64,000 bases of DNA from Argentina anserina (taxonomy: Eukaryota > Streptophyta > Magnoliopsida > Rosales > Rosaceae), in the NCBI RefSeq assembly GCF_933775445.1, contig NC_065878.1, positions 704,001 through 768,000 on the forward strand. The letters run 5' to 3'. The notes beneath the pieces were generated by a model. The model was not told the DNA's origin. It searched no databases and saw nothing but the letters and a program-made list of their open reading frames with translations. Each line of letters begins with the position of its first letter. The stretch's first letter is position 1. The position numbers and the translations under genes were made by a program. Positions 1 to 14,349 of the stretch are shown in pieces.

Positions 1-1918
1 ATCCTTGTTCATCAAGCATTCTTCCACCAACAACATTCCAAGCCCTCCAGCTCTACCATTCATCGGTCACCTCCACCTCCTCACTTCCTCCTTATCCCAA
101 TCACTACACAAACTCTCCACCACGTATGGCCCTCTCCTCCTCATCCGGCTCGGCGCCTCACGGATGCTTGTAGTTTCATCCGCCTCCATGGCTGCCGAAA
201 TCTTCAAAACCAATGACCTGGCTTTTGCTTCCAGACCCCCCTTTGCTTTTGCTGACGACTTGCCTTACAAGAACTTGGGATTCTTTGCCACCCCGTATGG
301 TGAGTACTGGAGGTACATGAAGAAGCTCTGCATGACTGAACTGCTCTCTCCCAAGCAGATTGAGCGGTCACGTTCCATCCGACAGGGAGAGATTGCAAGA
401 TTTTTGAGGAAGATGATGAAGTGTGCTAAAAGGAAAGACATGGTTGATGTGGGTGCTGAGATTATGAGGCTCACAAACAACAGTATCTGCAGGCAAGTTC
501 CTCACTCTCAGAAACTATATTACTATAAGCTATGCTTTTGGACACTAATGTTAATTGTTAAATGATTTGCATGCAGGATGGCCATGAGCACCTGTTGCTC
601 AGAGAATGGTGAAGAAGCTGAGAAGATCAGGGAATTAGTGAAGGAATCATTTGAGTTGGCTGCAAAGGTGTGTTTCGGAGATGTATTGGGTCCGCTGAAG
701 AGGGTAGGATTCTGGGTTTATGGTAAGCAGCTCATAGATGTAACCATGGGGTACGATAAGCTCTTAGAGGGGATGCTGAAGCAACATGAAGAGAGAGCAG
801 AGAGAGAGGGCTGGGAAAGAGAAGACAAGGATTTGATGGATATTCTGTTGAAGGCCTATCGGGATGATCAAGCTGAGGTTCAGATCACCCGAACTCATGT
901 CAAGGCTTTCTTGCTTGTAAGTCATTTCAATCTCTCCTTCTCATACACCAATTCGGGAAACACCATCGATTCAGTCCTCATTTATTTATATGTGAAGAAA
1001 CTCTAATAAGAATGCTTCAATTACTTGGAGGTAGAGAAATCCTTGAATATTCATCATTATGTCCAATTGTCCATGCAAGTCTAAACATTTGGTCTAGCAT
1101 TGCTCTTTCAAAGCTTTGTTAACAATATAGTTGCAGACTAACTGCTAGATTAGCTGCCTCGTGCCTGCAGAGTTTTATTTTCTCTATAAAAACCGCATTC
1201 AAAGGTTTTTTTTTCACATTGTTGTTGCTATGAAATTAATTGGAAAGTTTTACCTTGATGTTAGGATGTCTTCATTGGAGGCACCGCTACCACAGCAGAG
1301 GCCATGCAATGGGGAGTAGCTGAGCTCATAAACCATCCAGACATATTCAATAAGGTCAGGGAGGAGATGAAAACAATAGTTGGCAGCAGATTAGTTGAGG
1401 AATCAGATGTTGCAAACCTCCCTTACTTGCAGGCAGTGATAAAAGAAACACTGAGACTACACCCACCAGTTCCTTTGTCGACAAGAGAATGCCGCGAAAC
1501 TTGTAAAATAAAAGAATTTGATATACCAGAAAAGACTGCAGTAGCAATCAACCAGTATGCAATAATGAGAGATCCAGAGTTATGGGATAATCCAGATGAG
1601 TTTAGGCCAGAGAGGTTCTTGGTTTCCACAAAAGAGAAATATGAATCAGAAGTTGATCAGAATGAAAGTAAAGGACATAACTTTCAATATGTCCCGTTTG
1701 GATCAGGAAGGAGAAGGTGCCCGGGTTCAAATTTGGCAACCATCTTGTTGAATACTTCAGTTGCTGCCATGGTTCAGTGCTTTGATTGGAAAGTTGGAGA
1801 TGGAGAAGAGGGCAGGGTTAATATGGAAGTTGGTGCAGGCATGTCTTTGCCCATGGCTCACCCACTTGTAGTTCTGCCAGTTGATCACTTCAACCCATTT
1901 ACTTATTCAACAACATGA
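1..1918 (+). CDS. Cytochrome P450, CYP71 clan (CYP93/CYP705-like), 5' end outside window
   Basis: This is a haem-thiolate monooxygenase of the plant A-type P450s, normally anchored in the ER membrane and oxidising small specialised metabolites; the substrate cannot be told. Coding exons are 2-492, 577-916 and 1265-1918. The window starts just before the proline-rich hinge (PSPPALPFIGHL), so the N-terminal anchor is missing. Visible motifs are the K-helix ExxR (KETLR), the PERF motif (RPERF) and the haem loop PFGSGRRRCPG with the cysteine ligand. The phase-0 intron at 917-1264 lies after AFLL, as in the paralogue at 7016-8672. The first intron (493-576) has a GC donor (GCAAGT) and is absent from the paralogue. 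The I-helix reads GGTATT, without the usual acidic residue. The clan call is firm; the family (CYP93 versus CYP705/712) is a guess. Confidence 0.88.
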
Positions 1919-4568
<2,650 letters not shown>

Positions 4569-5902
4569 ATGGCAGTTGCATTCCATGACGTCAACTCGGC
4601 TGCTGGCCTCAAGAAATTGGACCAGTACTTGCTCACCCGTAGTTACATCACTGGGTATCAGGCTTCCAAGGATGATATCACTGTCCATGCTGCTCTGTCC
4701 CAGCCCCCATCATCTGAATTCGTGAATGCGTCTCGGTGGTACAATCACGTTGCTGCACTTCTTCGGATTTCGTAAGTTTTCTGCTTTCATTTTTATCATT
4801 ACCTGTGTGTTATCAGTGTCCTTTTAAGTTTCTAAGTTTGCGTTTGGATTATGTGTCTTGTTGTAGGGGTGTGTCTGGAGAAGGTTGTGGTGTCACAATT
4901 GAGGGCTGTGCTCCCATCGCAGGGGAAGCTGTTGCCACTCCTCCCGCTGGTGATTCCAAGGCGAGTATCTAATCACTCTGCTATTCACTGTTATTTGTGT
5001 ATTCTAATTCACTTGCTTCCTACTTTGTTTGAAATGCTATGCTAAGATTGGTCTCCTTTCTTTATTCTGCTGATAGAATTTACCTAAAATTGCTATACTT
5101 ATGTGTTGGATTATGGTACTATACTCAGGCCTCTGCTGCTGATGAAGATGATGATAGTGATGTGGATCTTTTTGGTGAAGAGACCGAAGAGGAGAAGAAG
5201 GCTGCTGAAGAACGTGCAGCTGCTGTCAAGGCGTCTGCCAAAAAGAAAGAGTGTGAGTTTACTATCCTGTTTCGTGCTCTGACAAGAATCCATCTTCCTT
5301 TTTATCAATTTTAATATTAATATAACATATTTATCTTTTCTAAATGTGCAGCTGGCAAATCATCAGTTCTGTTGGATGTTAAGCCATGGGATGACGAGAC
5401 TGATATGAAAGAGCTCGAGGCAGCAGTAAGGAGTGTTGAGGTTGAGGGCTTACATTGGGGAGCATGTAAGTTCCTCCTCTCATCCCAGATATGGATTTTA
5501 TAGCTAGACATGCCACTTGGCACATCTTAGTTATGTCAATTTGAACCCCTTCTGTTCTTGACTTGGTTGTTCTTCTGTTGACCATGCAGCTAAACTTGTA
5601 CCTGTTGGATATGGCATTAAGAAGATGACAATAATGCTTACAATTGTTGACGACCTTGTTTCGGTGGACTCTCTGATTGAGGAACGTCTTACCGTGGAAC
5701 CTATCAATGAATATGTGCAAAGTTGCGACATAGTTGCTTTCAATAAAATATGTAAGTATTTAGATTTAATGTGCACTTGTATCAATATTTTAAGTTTGGT
5801 TTTCGACTGTATCAATTGACTTGATACTGCTATGTATTTAGTTGTGTTTTGGGAGATTACAAGTATGAGTTGTACTTAATGTTTGTTCTTAATTCTGCAG
5901 GA
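4569..5902 (+). CDS. Elongation factor 1-beta/delta (eEF1B guanine exchange subunit)
   Basis: This cytosolic subunit recharges eEF1A with GTP during translation elongation. Exons are 4569-4771, 4867-4960, 5129-5252, 5352-5465, 5590-5751 and the last two bases of the stop at 5901-5902, giving 232 residues, the family's usual length. The protein starts [18 protein letters not shown] (GST-C-like N-terminal part), has the acidic linker [20 protein letters not shown], then the catalytic EF1-GNE domain ([38 protein letters not shown]) and ends DIVAFNKI. The second coding intron (4961-5128) starts with GC (AAG|GCGAGT). No GT donor nearby keeps the phase-0 join to GCCTCTGCTGCT. The stop codon is split T|GA across the last intron (5752-5900). 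A leader intron and telo-box precede the gene. The family is certain; beta versus delta naming follows plant usage. Confidence 0.95.
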
Positions 5903-7015
5903 TTGATGCACTGCAGAGCAGGAGTGGTTTAAAGATCTTTCTTCTATGATAATGTGTACTCATATTTTGTTTCTTGGGTTATTATTCCAGACTTATTGTA
6001 CTTGAGCTATATGATCTCAGTTTTAAATGAACAATCTGGTAGACCTTGGTTTTGTTTGGTTTCATGATATTTTCTGTGTTCTCTTTGTTTTATTACTTAG
6101 TTTGGTACGCGAAACTTGTTTTATGATATGGTTTTTTTCAGCTGACTTCAATATTTGTTTGCATACAATTTTTCCCGCAAGTCACTTGCTTCTGTTACCA
6201 AACATGCCTTCTTTTTTTTTTTTCCTTTTTTTGAATCTTTGAATCAAATGTCATGCGATTTTCAATACAGCAGATAATCAGAGTACATTAATTCAAAAAA
6301 CAATAATTGGAGTACATATCAAGTCTAGAGTATCCGTTAATACCCTTCTGCTTTCATCTTCATACTCAAGTTCCGAAATAATCTCACAATAGGATGCATC
6401 CATCTCCAGACTTCATACCATTGATAGATCAAGGCCAACATGTAAATCAGAAACGAATCGTATATATGGGTTCCACACTTCCACTCCTACAAAACCTCAT
6501 TTTCTGGAACATGTGTCGGTACAAAAGCAAATAAATCACATCCTCTTCATATGACCACGCACTAGGAGAGAGATATTAGGAGGAGAGGATAATATGATCA
6601 TACTTTCTTGTTGGGTTATACGGCTCCGCCCACCAACCCCACCTTGCTAATCCTCTCACATCTCATTTTCTATTGCATTGAAAATTTGAAATTTAACAGT
6701 GAACAGCCGAGATTGACTTATCAGGCAATATTAGGAGACATTGTATTAGGAGAGTATCCCAGTCCAATAAGCTAGTCAAGGTCATCTTTGATCGACACTC
6801 TAGCATTCTAGCACACAAAATTTGACATATAACAATCCCTCTCCAAGAAATAGCATATTGTAGAAATTTATAACCCCTTCACTTTGGGAATACTTTGTTT
6901 TTCTCAGACATGATTTTTAGCAACTAGAGATCATGTTAGCAACACAACTAGTTTACAGTTTGATGTTGTTAAGTTGAGCTCGATTTTTAGTTTTTTACTA
7001 ATATTAGCTACAGCT
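5903..7015. other. Intergenic region between eEF1B and second P450
   Basis: It holds the eEF1B 3'UTR (up to roughly 6000-6200, with a long T run near 6211-6222) and the P450 upstream region. No further gene or clear repeat was recognised. No obvious TATA box was pinned for the P450. Confidence 0.5.
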
Positions 7016-8672
7016 ATGGCCATTATACTAACAGATGCACAATACAATCTATTTCTCTACTCCCTTGTATCATTCGTCTTCATCTTGTTGCTCAAGTCCT
7101 TTTTCAGAAAACCTCCGACCAACTCAACAAATCCACCGCCAAGCCCACCGGCCCTCCCGGTGATCGGCCACCTCCATCTGTTAAGCTCGGACCATCAAGC
7201 CATATCCTTCCTTAACCTCTCCACCAAACATGGTCCTCTCCTCGACCTCCGTCTCGGCGGTTCTCGGATGCTCCTCATCTCCTCAGCCTCCTTTGCCACC
7301 GACGTCTTCAAAACACATGATCTCGACTTCGCAGACCGCCCTGCATTCGCTTTCGCCGACCAGCTCCCCTACGGAAACTCTGGTTTCTTCGGCGCGGAGT
7401 ACGGCGACTACTGGAAGTTCATGAAGAAGCTCTGCATGACGGAGCTCTTCGCCCCCCGCCAGCTGGAACGTTCGCGATCAAGTAGGCGGGCAGAGATCGT
7501 CAAGTTCTGTCGTGCGATGATCGAAAGTGGCAGCAGAAATGAGGTCGTTGATGTTGGGGCTGAGCTGATGAAGATGACCAACAACTCAACGTGCAAGATG
7601 GTGATGAGCACCAGCATGTCTGAGAAAGGCGACGAAGCTGCCAGGATTAGGGAGTTGATGATCAAGACACTTCAGTTGGCTACGAAAGTGTCGTATGGGG
7701 ATGTGTTGGGTCCTTTCAAGAGGGTCGGCTTCTGGCTCTATGGCACTCAACTCGTTGATGTGTCGTTGAAGTATGATGAGCTTTTGGAGGAGATGTTGAA
7801 GGATCATGAAAAGAGAGGGGAAGGAGATCAGAGAGCTGATGAGGATCTTGATTTGGCCGATTTATTGTTGAAGGTGCATCAGGATGATAAGGCTGAGCTC
7901 AAAATTACCAGAACTCAAATCAAAGCCTTCTTGCTTGTAAGTAGCTACTTTCTTCAGTTCTTTGTTGAAGATCAAGTTCTTAACTTTCACTGTGCTAATT
8001 AAAGATTGTTCATTGGTTTAGGATCTCTTCATTGGGGGCACTATTTCTTCAACAGAGACAATGCAATGGGCAATAGCTGAGCTCATAAACCACCCGGATG
8101 CATTCAAAAAGGTGAGAGAAGAGATCAATTCGGTTCTGGGTAATGCCTGCAGATTAGTTGAGGAAACAGACGTACCTAGTCTCCCTTATTTGCAAGCAGT
8201 TGTGAAGGAAGCATTGAGACTATACCCTCCATCTCCTGTGGTCATAAGGAAAAGCCGGCAAAATTGTAAAATCAAAGGCTTTGATATAAATCAAGGAACT
8301 ATGGTGGCAATTAATGTGTATGCAATTATGAGAGATCCAGAGATATGGGACAATCCCAATGAGTTTCGTCCAGAGAGGTTCTTGGCTTCCACTGGTGAAG
8401 GACATGATGGTGTTGAGTATGATCAAAAGGAACAGAATTTTGTGGCTTTTGGCGGGGGGAGGAGACGTTGCCCTGGCTCTTCAGTGGCGCTTTTACTGGT
8501 GAACACTGCAGTTGCAGCCATGGTTCAATGCTTTAATTGGAAAGTTGGGAAATTAGAGGATGATGATGCCAAGGTAAATGTGCAGATTGGAGCAGGCATA
8601 AGTTTGCCAATGGCTTCCCCACTTAACTTGCGTCCTATCATTCACTTCAACCCATTTGCCGCATTGATATAA
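7016..8672 (+). CDS. Cytochrome P450, CYP71 clan (CYP93/CYP705-like), complete
   Basis: This is a complete paralogue of the P450 at the window's left edge. Exons are 7016-7936 and 8022-8672, joined in phase 0 after AFLL, giving 523 residues. The ATG at 7016 precedes a signal-anchor (YNLFLYSLVSFVFILLLKSF, about residues 10-30), a basic stretch and the hinge PPSPPALPVIGHL. Motifs are the K-helix KEALR (about 369-373), RPERF, and the haem loop FGGGRRRCPG with Cys457. The I-helix is GGTISST: the acidic residue is missing and the conserved Thr is replaced by Ser. The intron that splits the left copy after TNNSIC is absent here, as TGCAAGATGGTG runs through. It is likely an ER-bound oxidase of specialised metabolism; the substrate is unknown. 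An upstream in-frame TTG at 6974 is not a plausible start. Confidence 0.92.
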
Positions 8673-9564
8673 TTTCTATACTATGAATTTCTCGGAAGCA
8701 GCATGTCCCAGCCATTCTATAGATTTTGATGTTTTATGGTCAACATAGTATCAATTTTGAAATAAAACAAGATCACTTTGAACAACCTTTTCTGCTTTGT
8801 ATGCTGAGTATTACCGATGAGGAAGAGAACTGCAAACAACAAGTACAAGTACTGTACAAGCCCTAATTACAGAAGCATACGTTTTCATTCACAAACACAC
8901 AGACGCGTATAACCGCAAACAATCCATCATCTCTTAGCCCAATCATCCTTACAAAGTTTACGACTTTGTAAGTAAGAACCCCGACTTACTAGCTCATTGA
9001 ACAGCAACATAAAATCTTGTATCAATTACAATGAAATAAGCTCATATACCAAAACCATAACCAACCTGCAAACACAATACATTAATTTTCCACCACCAAA
9101 CTCAAGCTCATTTTCTCCATGGCCCTTTTCTTTTGGTTTGGTTTCATGTTTTTAGATGAGTATCTACTTATGTGTAGTTGAAAGAAATCTTCAGGATCCC
9201 AGCTACATAATGGTGCTATAATCGGGAAAATGTCTGACAAATTAACTACAGGTAAACAAGGTATGACGGTTACGAACAAGTGAACAACTACAGTCAAGTA
9301 CATGTCAATATCATCACATCAAAGTATGTTTGAACCCCCATTTCTATGCTGATCAACTACCAAGTTTACAAGAGGGGATTCTGATTTACTTGCCCTATCC
9401 CAAGCTGTATTACAAATGTCCCCTGAAAATTGAGAACCATGTCAAACAATGACAAACGTGAAAATCAGATGTGTATAAAGAAATTAAACAGAAAAGGGTT
9501 AAGAATATTACTTGATCTGTAAACAGCAGAAACCCACGTTACAGTAGCTTAACAACCGACAATC
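8673..9564. other. Convergent 3' intergenic interval
   Basis: This lies between the P450 (+) and the Rab gene (-). It presumably contains both 3'UTRs. I see no open reading frame of recognisable family and no repeat structure. Confidence 0.5.
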
Positions 9565-11405
9565 CTATGAAGAGAAGCAACAACCAGATTTTGCTTCAGG
9601 GACGGGATCCTGTCCAGGGACAATAATTTGAGTTCCTTTGAGAAGTGAGGAGTTCCCTCCAGACTCTGCTTCATCATTAGCAATGAGGGCTTTCTTGCCA
9701 ACTATTCGATAAATTTCCGTTAGGACTGTTATGAACGCAGATTCAACATTAGTAGATTCGAGAGCTGATGCCTCCATAAAGAAGAGGTTCTCTCTCTGGG
9801 AAAACTCTTTTGCATCCTCAGATGGTACAGCTCGCAGTGTGCCCAGGTCAGATTTGTTACCAACCAGCATAACAACAATATTACTGTCAGCATGCCCCCT
9901 CAATTCCTCTAACCACCTTGTTACATGTTCAAATGACTGAGGCTTGGTGATATCATAGACCAGCATAGCCCCCACTGACCCCCTATAGTATGCACTTGTC
10001 ACAGCCCTGTATCTGAGATCATAACCAGAAGGGTAAACAGAACAGCAATACATGCATAAGAACACTAATTTTATGGCAAAGAAGAAAATGATTAAGAGCA
10101 ACTTCCAGTTTTACATAATGAATATACAAATATCGGGATAAGTTGTCCGACAAACAGTAACAAATAATAGAAACTGTTACTAATGTTTGACAGTAGAAAA
10201 TATAAGATCGTACACTTCAATTCATCTTAAAGGTTAAGAATTAGTAAATCCTATGTTAGTGACTTCTGCTTAGCTTACCCATTGAACAGCAGCCATTATC
10301 ATGATTTAAGTAACACTCACAAAATGAATATACACTCCTACTTTGGTCATAAATGCATTATTACGGATTGCTATCTCTATAACAATACAGTACAAAAATT
10401 GTGATCATGACTTTGCAAAACAGATGAGACATCGTAATGTTTGGAATATTGCAGTGTCACGTACCACAGCTAACAAGATCTAAAATCTACCCTGACTTGA
10501 ATCAATGCTTCGGAGTACATTAAGAGGAAGCTGGAATGAGTCATTTTGTTGCAAGGAAAAATAAGAAGGGTAGAATGATATTTCGATGCACTAAAACAAA
10601 CTTGGAACAGCAACAAAGAAAGCAATGGTGAAACACAACCGGTTTTCTCCCACATTAGTTGTGGAAAACCCCTAAAGAAGAAACAGTTATGCAAAAGGTA
10701 TAAACTTTGAGAGCTCGGACAAAGAAGATCTTTAACAGCTATATTGCAGCAAATCCAAGTATAAGACAACACCAAACTCTCTTGATTTGGATGAGGCCAT
10801 AGACGATAGGCAACTTGCTTCATCCAGCAGTATAAGGATCGAGTCACTACTTAATGGACATATAGTTCCACTCGTGACTATGTTGATTCCATTTGGTGAT
10901 TTCCGTAACATCACAGGCAATTTTAATGAACTCAAAACTTGATTACACTAGTACATTAGTTAATCAGGATGATATCCCGTAACATGTTTCATTTAGATTG
11001 GTTTATAAATCCAATGCCTTTACCTCGATCAGTTGATATAAATCGGGGGATAGCCTCCAAGTTACACCAATATCATGAACATCAACAAACCATAAAGATT
11101 AAAAATTGAAACGAACCCACATCCCAAAATCGGAAAACACGTAAAAGTGGGATCAACAAATGAAAGAAATGAGGGTACCTTTCTTGGCCAGCAGTATCCC
11201 AAATCTGGGCCTTGATGGTTTTGTGGTCGATGAGAAGGGTCTTGGTCTGAAACTCAACCCCGATGGTAGCTTTGGACTCCAAGCTGAACTCATTACGAGC
11301 AAAGCGAGCCAAGAGCTGAGACTTACCCACCGCCGAGTCTCCGATCAACACCACCTTGAACACGTAGTCGATCTTCTGATTGAACCTACTCTGCAAATTC
11401 GACAT
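9565..11405 (-). CDS. Ras-related small GTPase, RABA4-like (Rab11 class)
   Basis: This is a GTP switch for trans-Golgi/recycling endosome to plasma-membrane traffic; RABA4 proteins in plants act in polarised secretion. Two exons, 11179-11405 and 9565-10012, join AG|A in QERYR and give 224 residues. The P-loop GDSAVGKS is at residues 22-29, the effector region includes TIGVEF, WDTAGQE is at 69-75, NKSD at 128-131, followed by an SAL-type G5 motif. The C-terminus is KSGCCFSS, with Cys220-Cys221 for double geranylgeranylation. A single intron of about 1.17 kb (10013-11178) interrupts the switch II coding region, typical of plant RABA genes. An in-frame upstream ATG at 11459 would add 18 non-family residues; the [17 protein letters not shown] start is preferred. 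The subclass call rests on remembered RABA4 sequences. Confidence 0.93.
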
Positions 11406-11649
11406 GGCTGTCTCCTCCCAATTGTCATACAAAAAACCACTGAAGACCGATCCAATCAATTTCTCGATATGAATAATATGGGAAGACGATCATTTCATAT
11501 TCATTATTCCAAGCAAATTTACTCGCAAGGGCTTTCCAAAGGTTAGCTATTCTGTCAGGTGAATAATGAAAGCAAATGCCCAAATGGAAGAAGAGCCCAA
11601 GGCATGCAGATTATGTATTTGGATTTCAAATGGGCCTCTTTTATTTTCT
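11406..11649. other. RABA4-like gene upstream region
   Basis: This is presumed 5'UTR and promoter of the Rab gene. No clear TATA box was pinned. Confidence 0.35.
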
Positions 11650-12145
11650 CTCTTTCATCTAGGGGTGAGAACGAGACGGGATGAGACGGCTCATCCCACG
11701 TCACATCCCACTTTTTGAATCGGGACGAGACGAGGGTTTATAAAAATGCATCATACTCGGGATTAATCCCGGTTGGGACGGGACAGGACGAGACAAATCT
11801 CACATTCCTATGAAGTTAAATAAAAACCTATACTTTTACTTTTTCATTAACAAAGTAACATTCAATAATGAAATTTTAACAAAAAAATGCATATTATGTT
11901 CAAAATATTATAATTTACCATTACTATTTGATTTGATATAATTTTGGAGTTATTAAGAACATAAATTAGTTTCATTTTGATACAAATATATAAGAATTTT
12001 TAAGTTTTCATTAAAGATAGGATGAGGCGTGACGAAGCGGGATAAAAATTATTCGTCCCACGTCTCATCCAAATATTATGAAACGGAACGGGACGGACGT
12101 TTTTAGACATCCGTCCCGTCCCTATGAATTTCGGGATGGATCGGG
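11650..12145. repeat. Degenerate hAT-like MITE candidate
   Basis: About 500 bp begins CTAGGGGTGAGAACGAGACGGG and ends with CGTCCCGTCCCTATG, so the ends are imperfect inverted complements rich in GGGACG/CGTCCC. The middle is AT-rich. Short imperfect GGGACGAGAC repeats occur at both ends. TAGGGG-type ends are common in plant hAT-derived MITEs. No clean target duplication was found, so the limits are approximate. Confidence 0.4.
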
Positions 12146-12768
12146 ATTTCTGTTTTTTATGCCCACCTTACTTTCATCATGCATGAGAAGCATCTTTCAC
12201 TTCCAATATTTATCCAAATGAAAAGAAAGACTAATCCTCAACCTGCCATAAAACTCTTATATATGACTACCACCTTTCTTATTTTAATAACATAGCAATA
12301 TACCACATTTTACTAGCCAGCATCAACATGAAAGAATGTGAGAAGTCGTAATTTGTAATTGTATAATCGTTGGGCGACTTTGCGTGAGAGGTTTATCTAG
12401 AATATTGTTTGATATATTTTCAAAATTATAAATGAAAACAGAAGAGTTGTGAAAGGGTCTATACAAAACCAAGAGGTATGTATATATTGAAGGGTGTTTC
12501 ATATTAGTTGCCCTGAATCTGTTCAGTTTAACCTAAATTCAAATTATGACGATCGCCAATTAAAGAATTAGTTCTATACCAAAGTGAGGGAGACATGAAT
12601 ACTCCTATATATTGGAGCTAGTTCTCTACGGATTGAAAATTCTAGATATCATTCTCAATAAACAAATTCTCTACAGATTGGAACATCAATAAATTATGTT
12701 TTTCTCTTCTTATTTCTTTCAATTCATCCTATCAATCTATTTCTCTTTACATAGATAATATCTAGAGA
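12146..12768. other. AT-rich intergenic DNA
   Basis: No gene or repeat was recognised between the MITE candidate and the first solo LTR. Confidence 0.4.
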
Positions 12769-12773
12769 CTAGT

Positions 12774-14344
12774 TGATAATTGCTCGATTACTCGACATCA
12801 ATATTTAACCATGTAAGTATTATTAGTAATATAAAGCAAGAGGGTATCGTTCACAAACCGGAGATCCAGCCAGGGCTTAGAATCACAAACACTTAACACG
12901 AATTCATAAAGATATAAAAGAGGTTGATATATAGGATCGGATCAAAGATAAAAACAGAAAATCAAACCTAAACTAATATATACATGTGATCAACCAACCA
13001 ACACACATTACATCACCAAAACAATTCACATAAAGAAACCGAAAATAAGTTATATGTCTCTTTTTAGAATCATGCCGAGACTCCCTTATGAACACTTAAG
13101 GTCAAATCATGCAATTAGGGTTCTAAGCAGTAACCTAATCACATAGACACTTAAACACATTCGATTAATATTGAGCAGCCCTAATCGAAATCTAACATGT
13201 TCATCTTATTATGTAATTCCAAAGCCATGCACATTGAATTCATTAAGCATGTCACCTACTTAACCAACAACCATGCAATTCGAAACTTCCATATAAAAGA
13301 GTAAACGTGTTCTTAGCATAAGTCTTTAATCCAACTACCTAAATATCATGCTACAAGCATAATCATAACACTTATGAATCGAAATTATTCAAGAACAAGG
13401 CACGGCAGAAACCAAAACAGAAAATTCATAAAACCAAAACATGAAATCGCAACTTTATATAAATTGAATCAAGTAGCTATTTCATAGACAAAATCGAAAC
13501 AAGGTTACACTACAAAAATCACATACACATCCAAGAACAAGAAAACCAAAACCGAATTTAAACAAAGAGAGAATTATGGTTACACTTTATCAATCAAGCG
13601 ATTCTACAAGGTGTAGCCGTGGTTTTCTAAGGGAATGGAACCTCTTCACAAGCGTGCTTGAAGGCTAAGGATGATGGTGGAGAATGATAGAATCGGTTTT
13701 AGGATTTCTTGGAAGGGTGAGTATGAAATTCGGTAGAGCTTTGGCTTGCATGTGCGCAAGGTTGATGATGATTAAATGGGGAGGCCGTGCCTCTATATAT
13801 AGGAGTCACAAAGCCCTCTTGCCATCCCTTATAAGAGTATAATCTAATTGGGAAGCTGAAATCTTCTTTGTTATGGATTTTGATTCATGTACTCCAAATC
13901 CAACTTGATATAGGAAACCAAATCTAATAAGGAGACACATATAGGCTGCACGGCATCTCTCCTTGTCAAACTAGGAATAGCTAGGCTGGCCTCTTCTTCT
14001 CCTTCTTCAACTCGGACATGATTTCCTTGTCTCACTAGGAATGCATCACGACATCACTACTCCTTGTCCAAATGAGATTTGTCTTTCCTGAAAAGAAATC
14101 GACGATTAAGGAATATGAAAAAATGAAAATAGGAAAGTAGAATCCTAGTTGAGTAAGGAATCCTAGCTCAATAAGGATTTCTAACACTTAGCACAATTTC
14201 ATCATCAAATCATCCAAATTCGGCATAGCTCTACTTAGAACATTCAAATGATAATTATGAACCTAAAACAACTAAATAAGAAGTAACAAAGTATAAGAAT
14301 ATGACATATATACATTAAGAACGTCACATTTTGTGCTCATATCA
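12774..14344 (-). mobile_element. Solo LTR, minus orientation (family shared with 15999-23857)
   Basis: A 1571-bp sequence runs from TGATAATTGCTCG to GTGCTCATATCA, i.e. TG...CA ends with short inverted termini (TGATA/TATCA). It is flanked by a perfect 5-bp target duplication CTAGT at 12769-12773 and 14345-14349. Its reverse complement matches much of 15999-23857 once that copy's insertion is removed: both begin TGATA, then GAGCACAAA-TGTGACGTTCTTAATG, and both end with similar AGTAATCGA tracts. On the minus strand a TATA box (TATATATAG, 13793-13802) marks the LTR promoter. No internal domain or second LTR adjoins it, so it is a solo LTR. The lineage is not identifiable from an LTR alone. Confidence 0.85.
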
Positions 14345-14349
14345 CTAGT

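Noticed and set aside
6974..7015. Longer P450 start at the TTG codon upstream of 7016
   Set aside because: No ATG lies there; the ATG at 7016 gives a normal signal anchor and family length.
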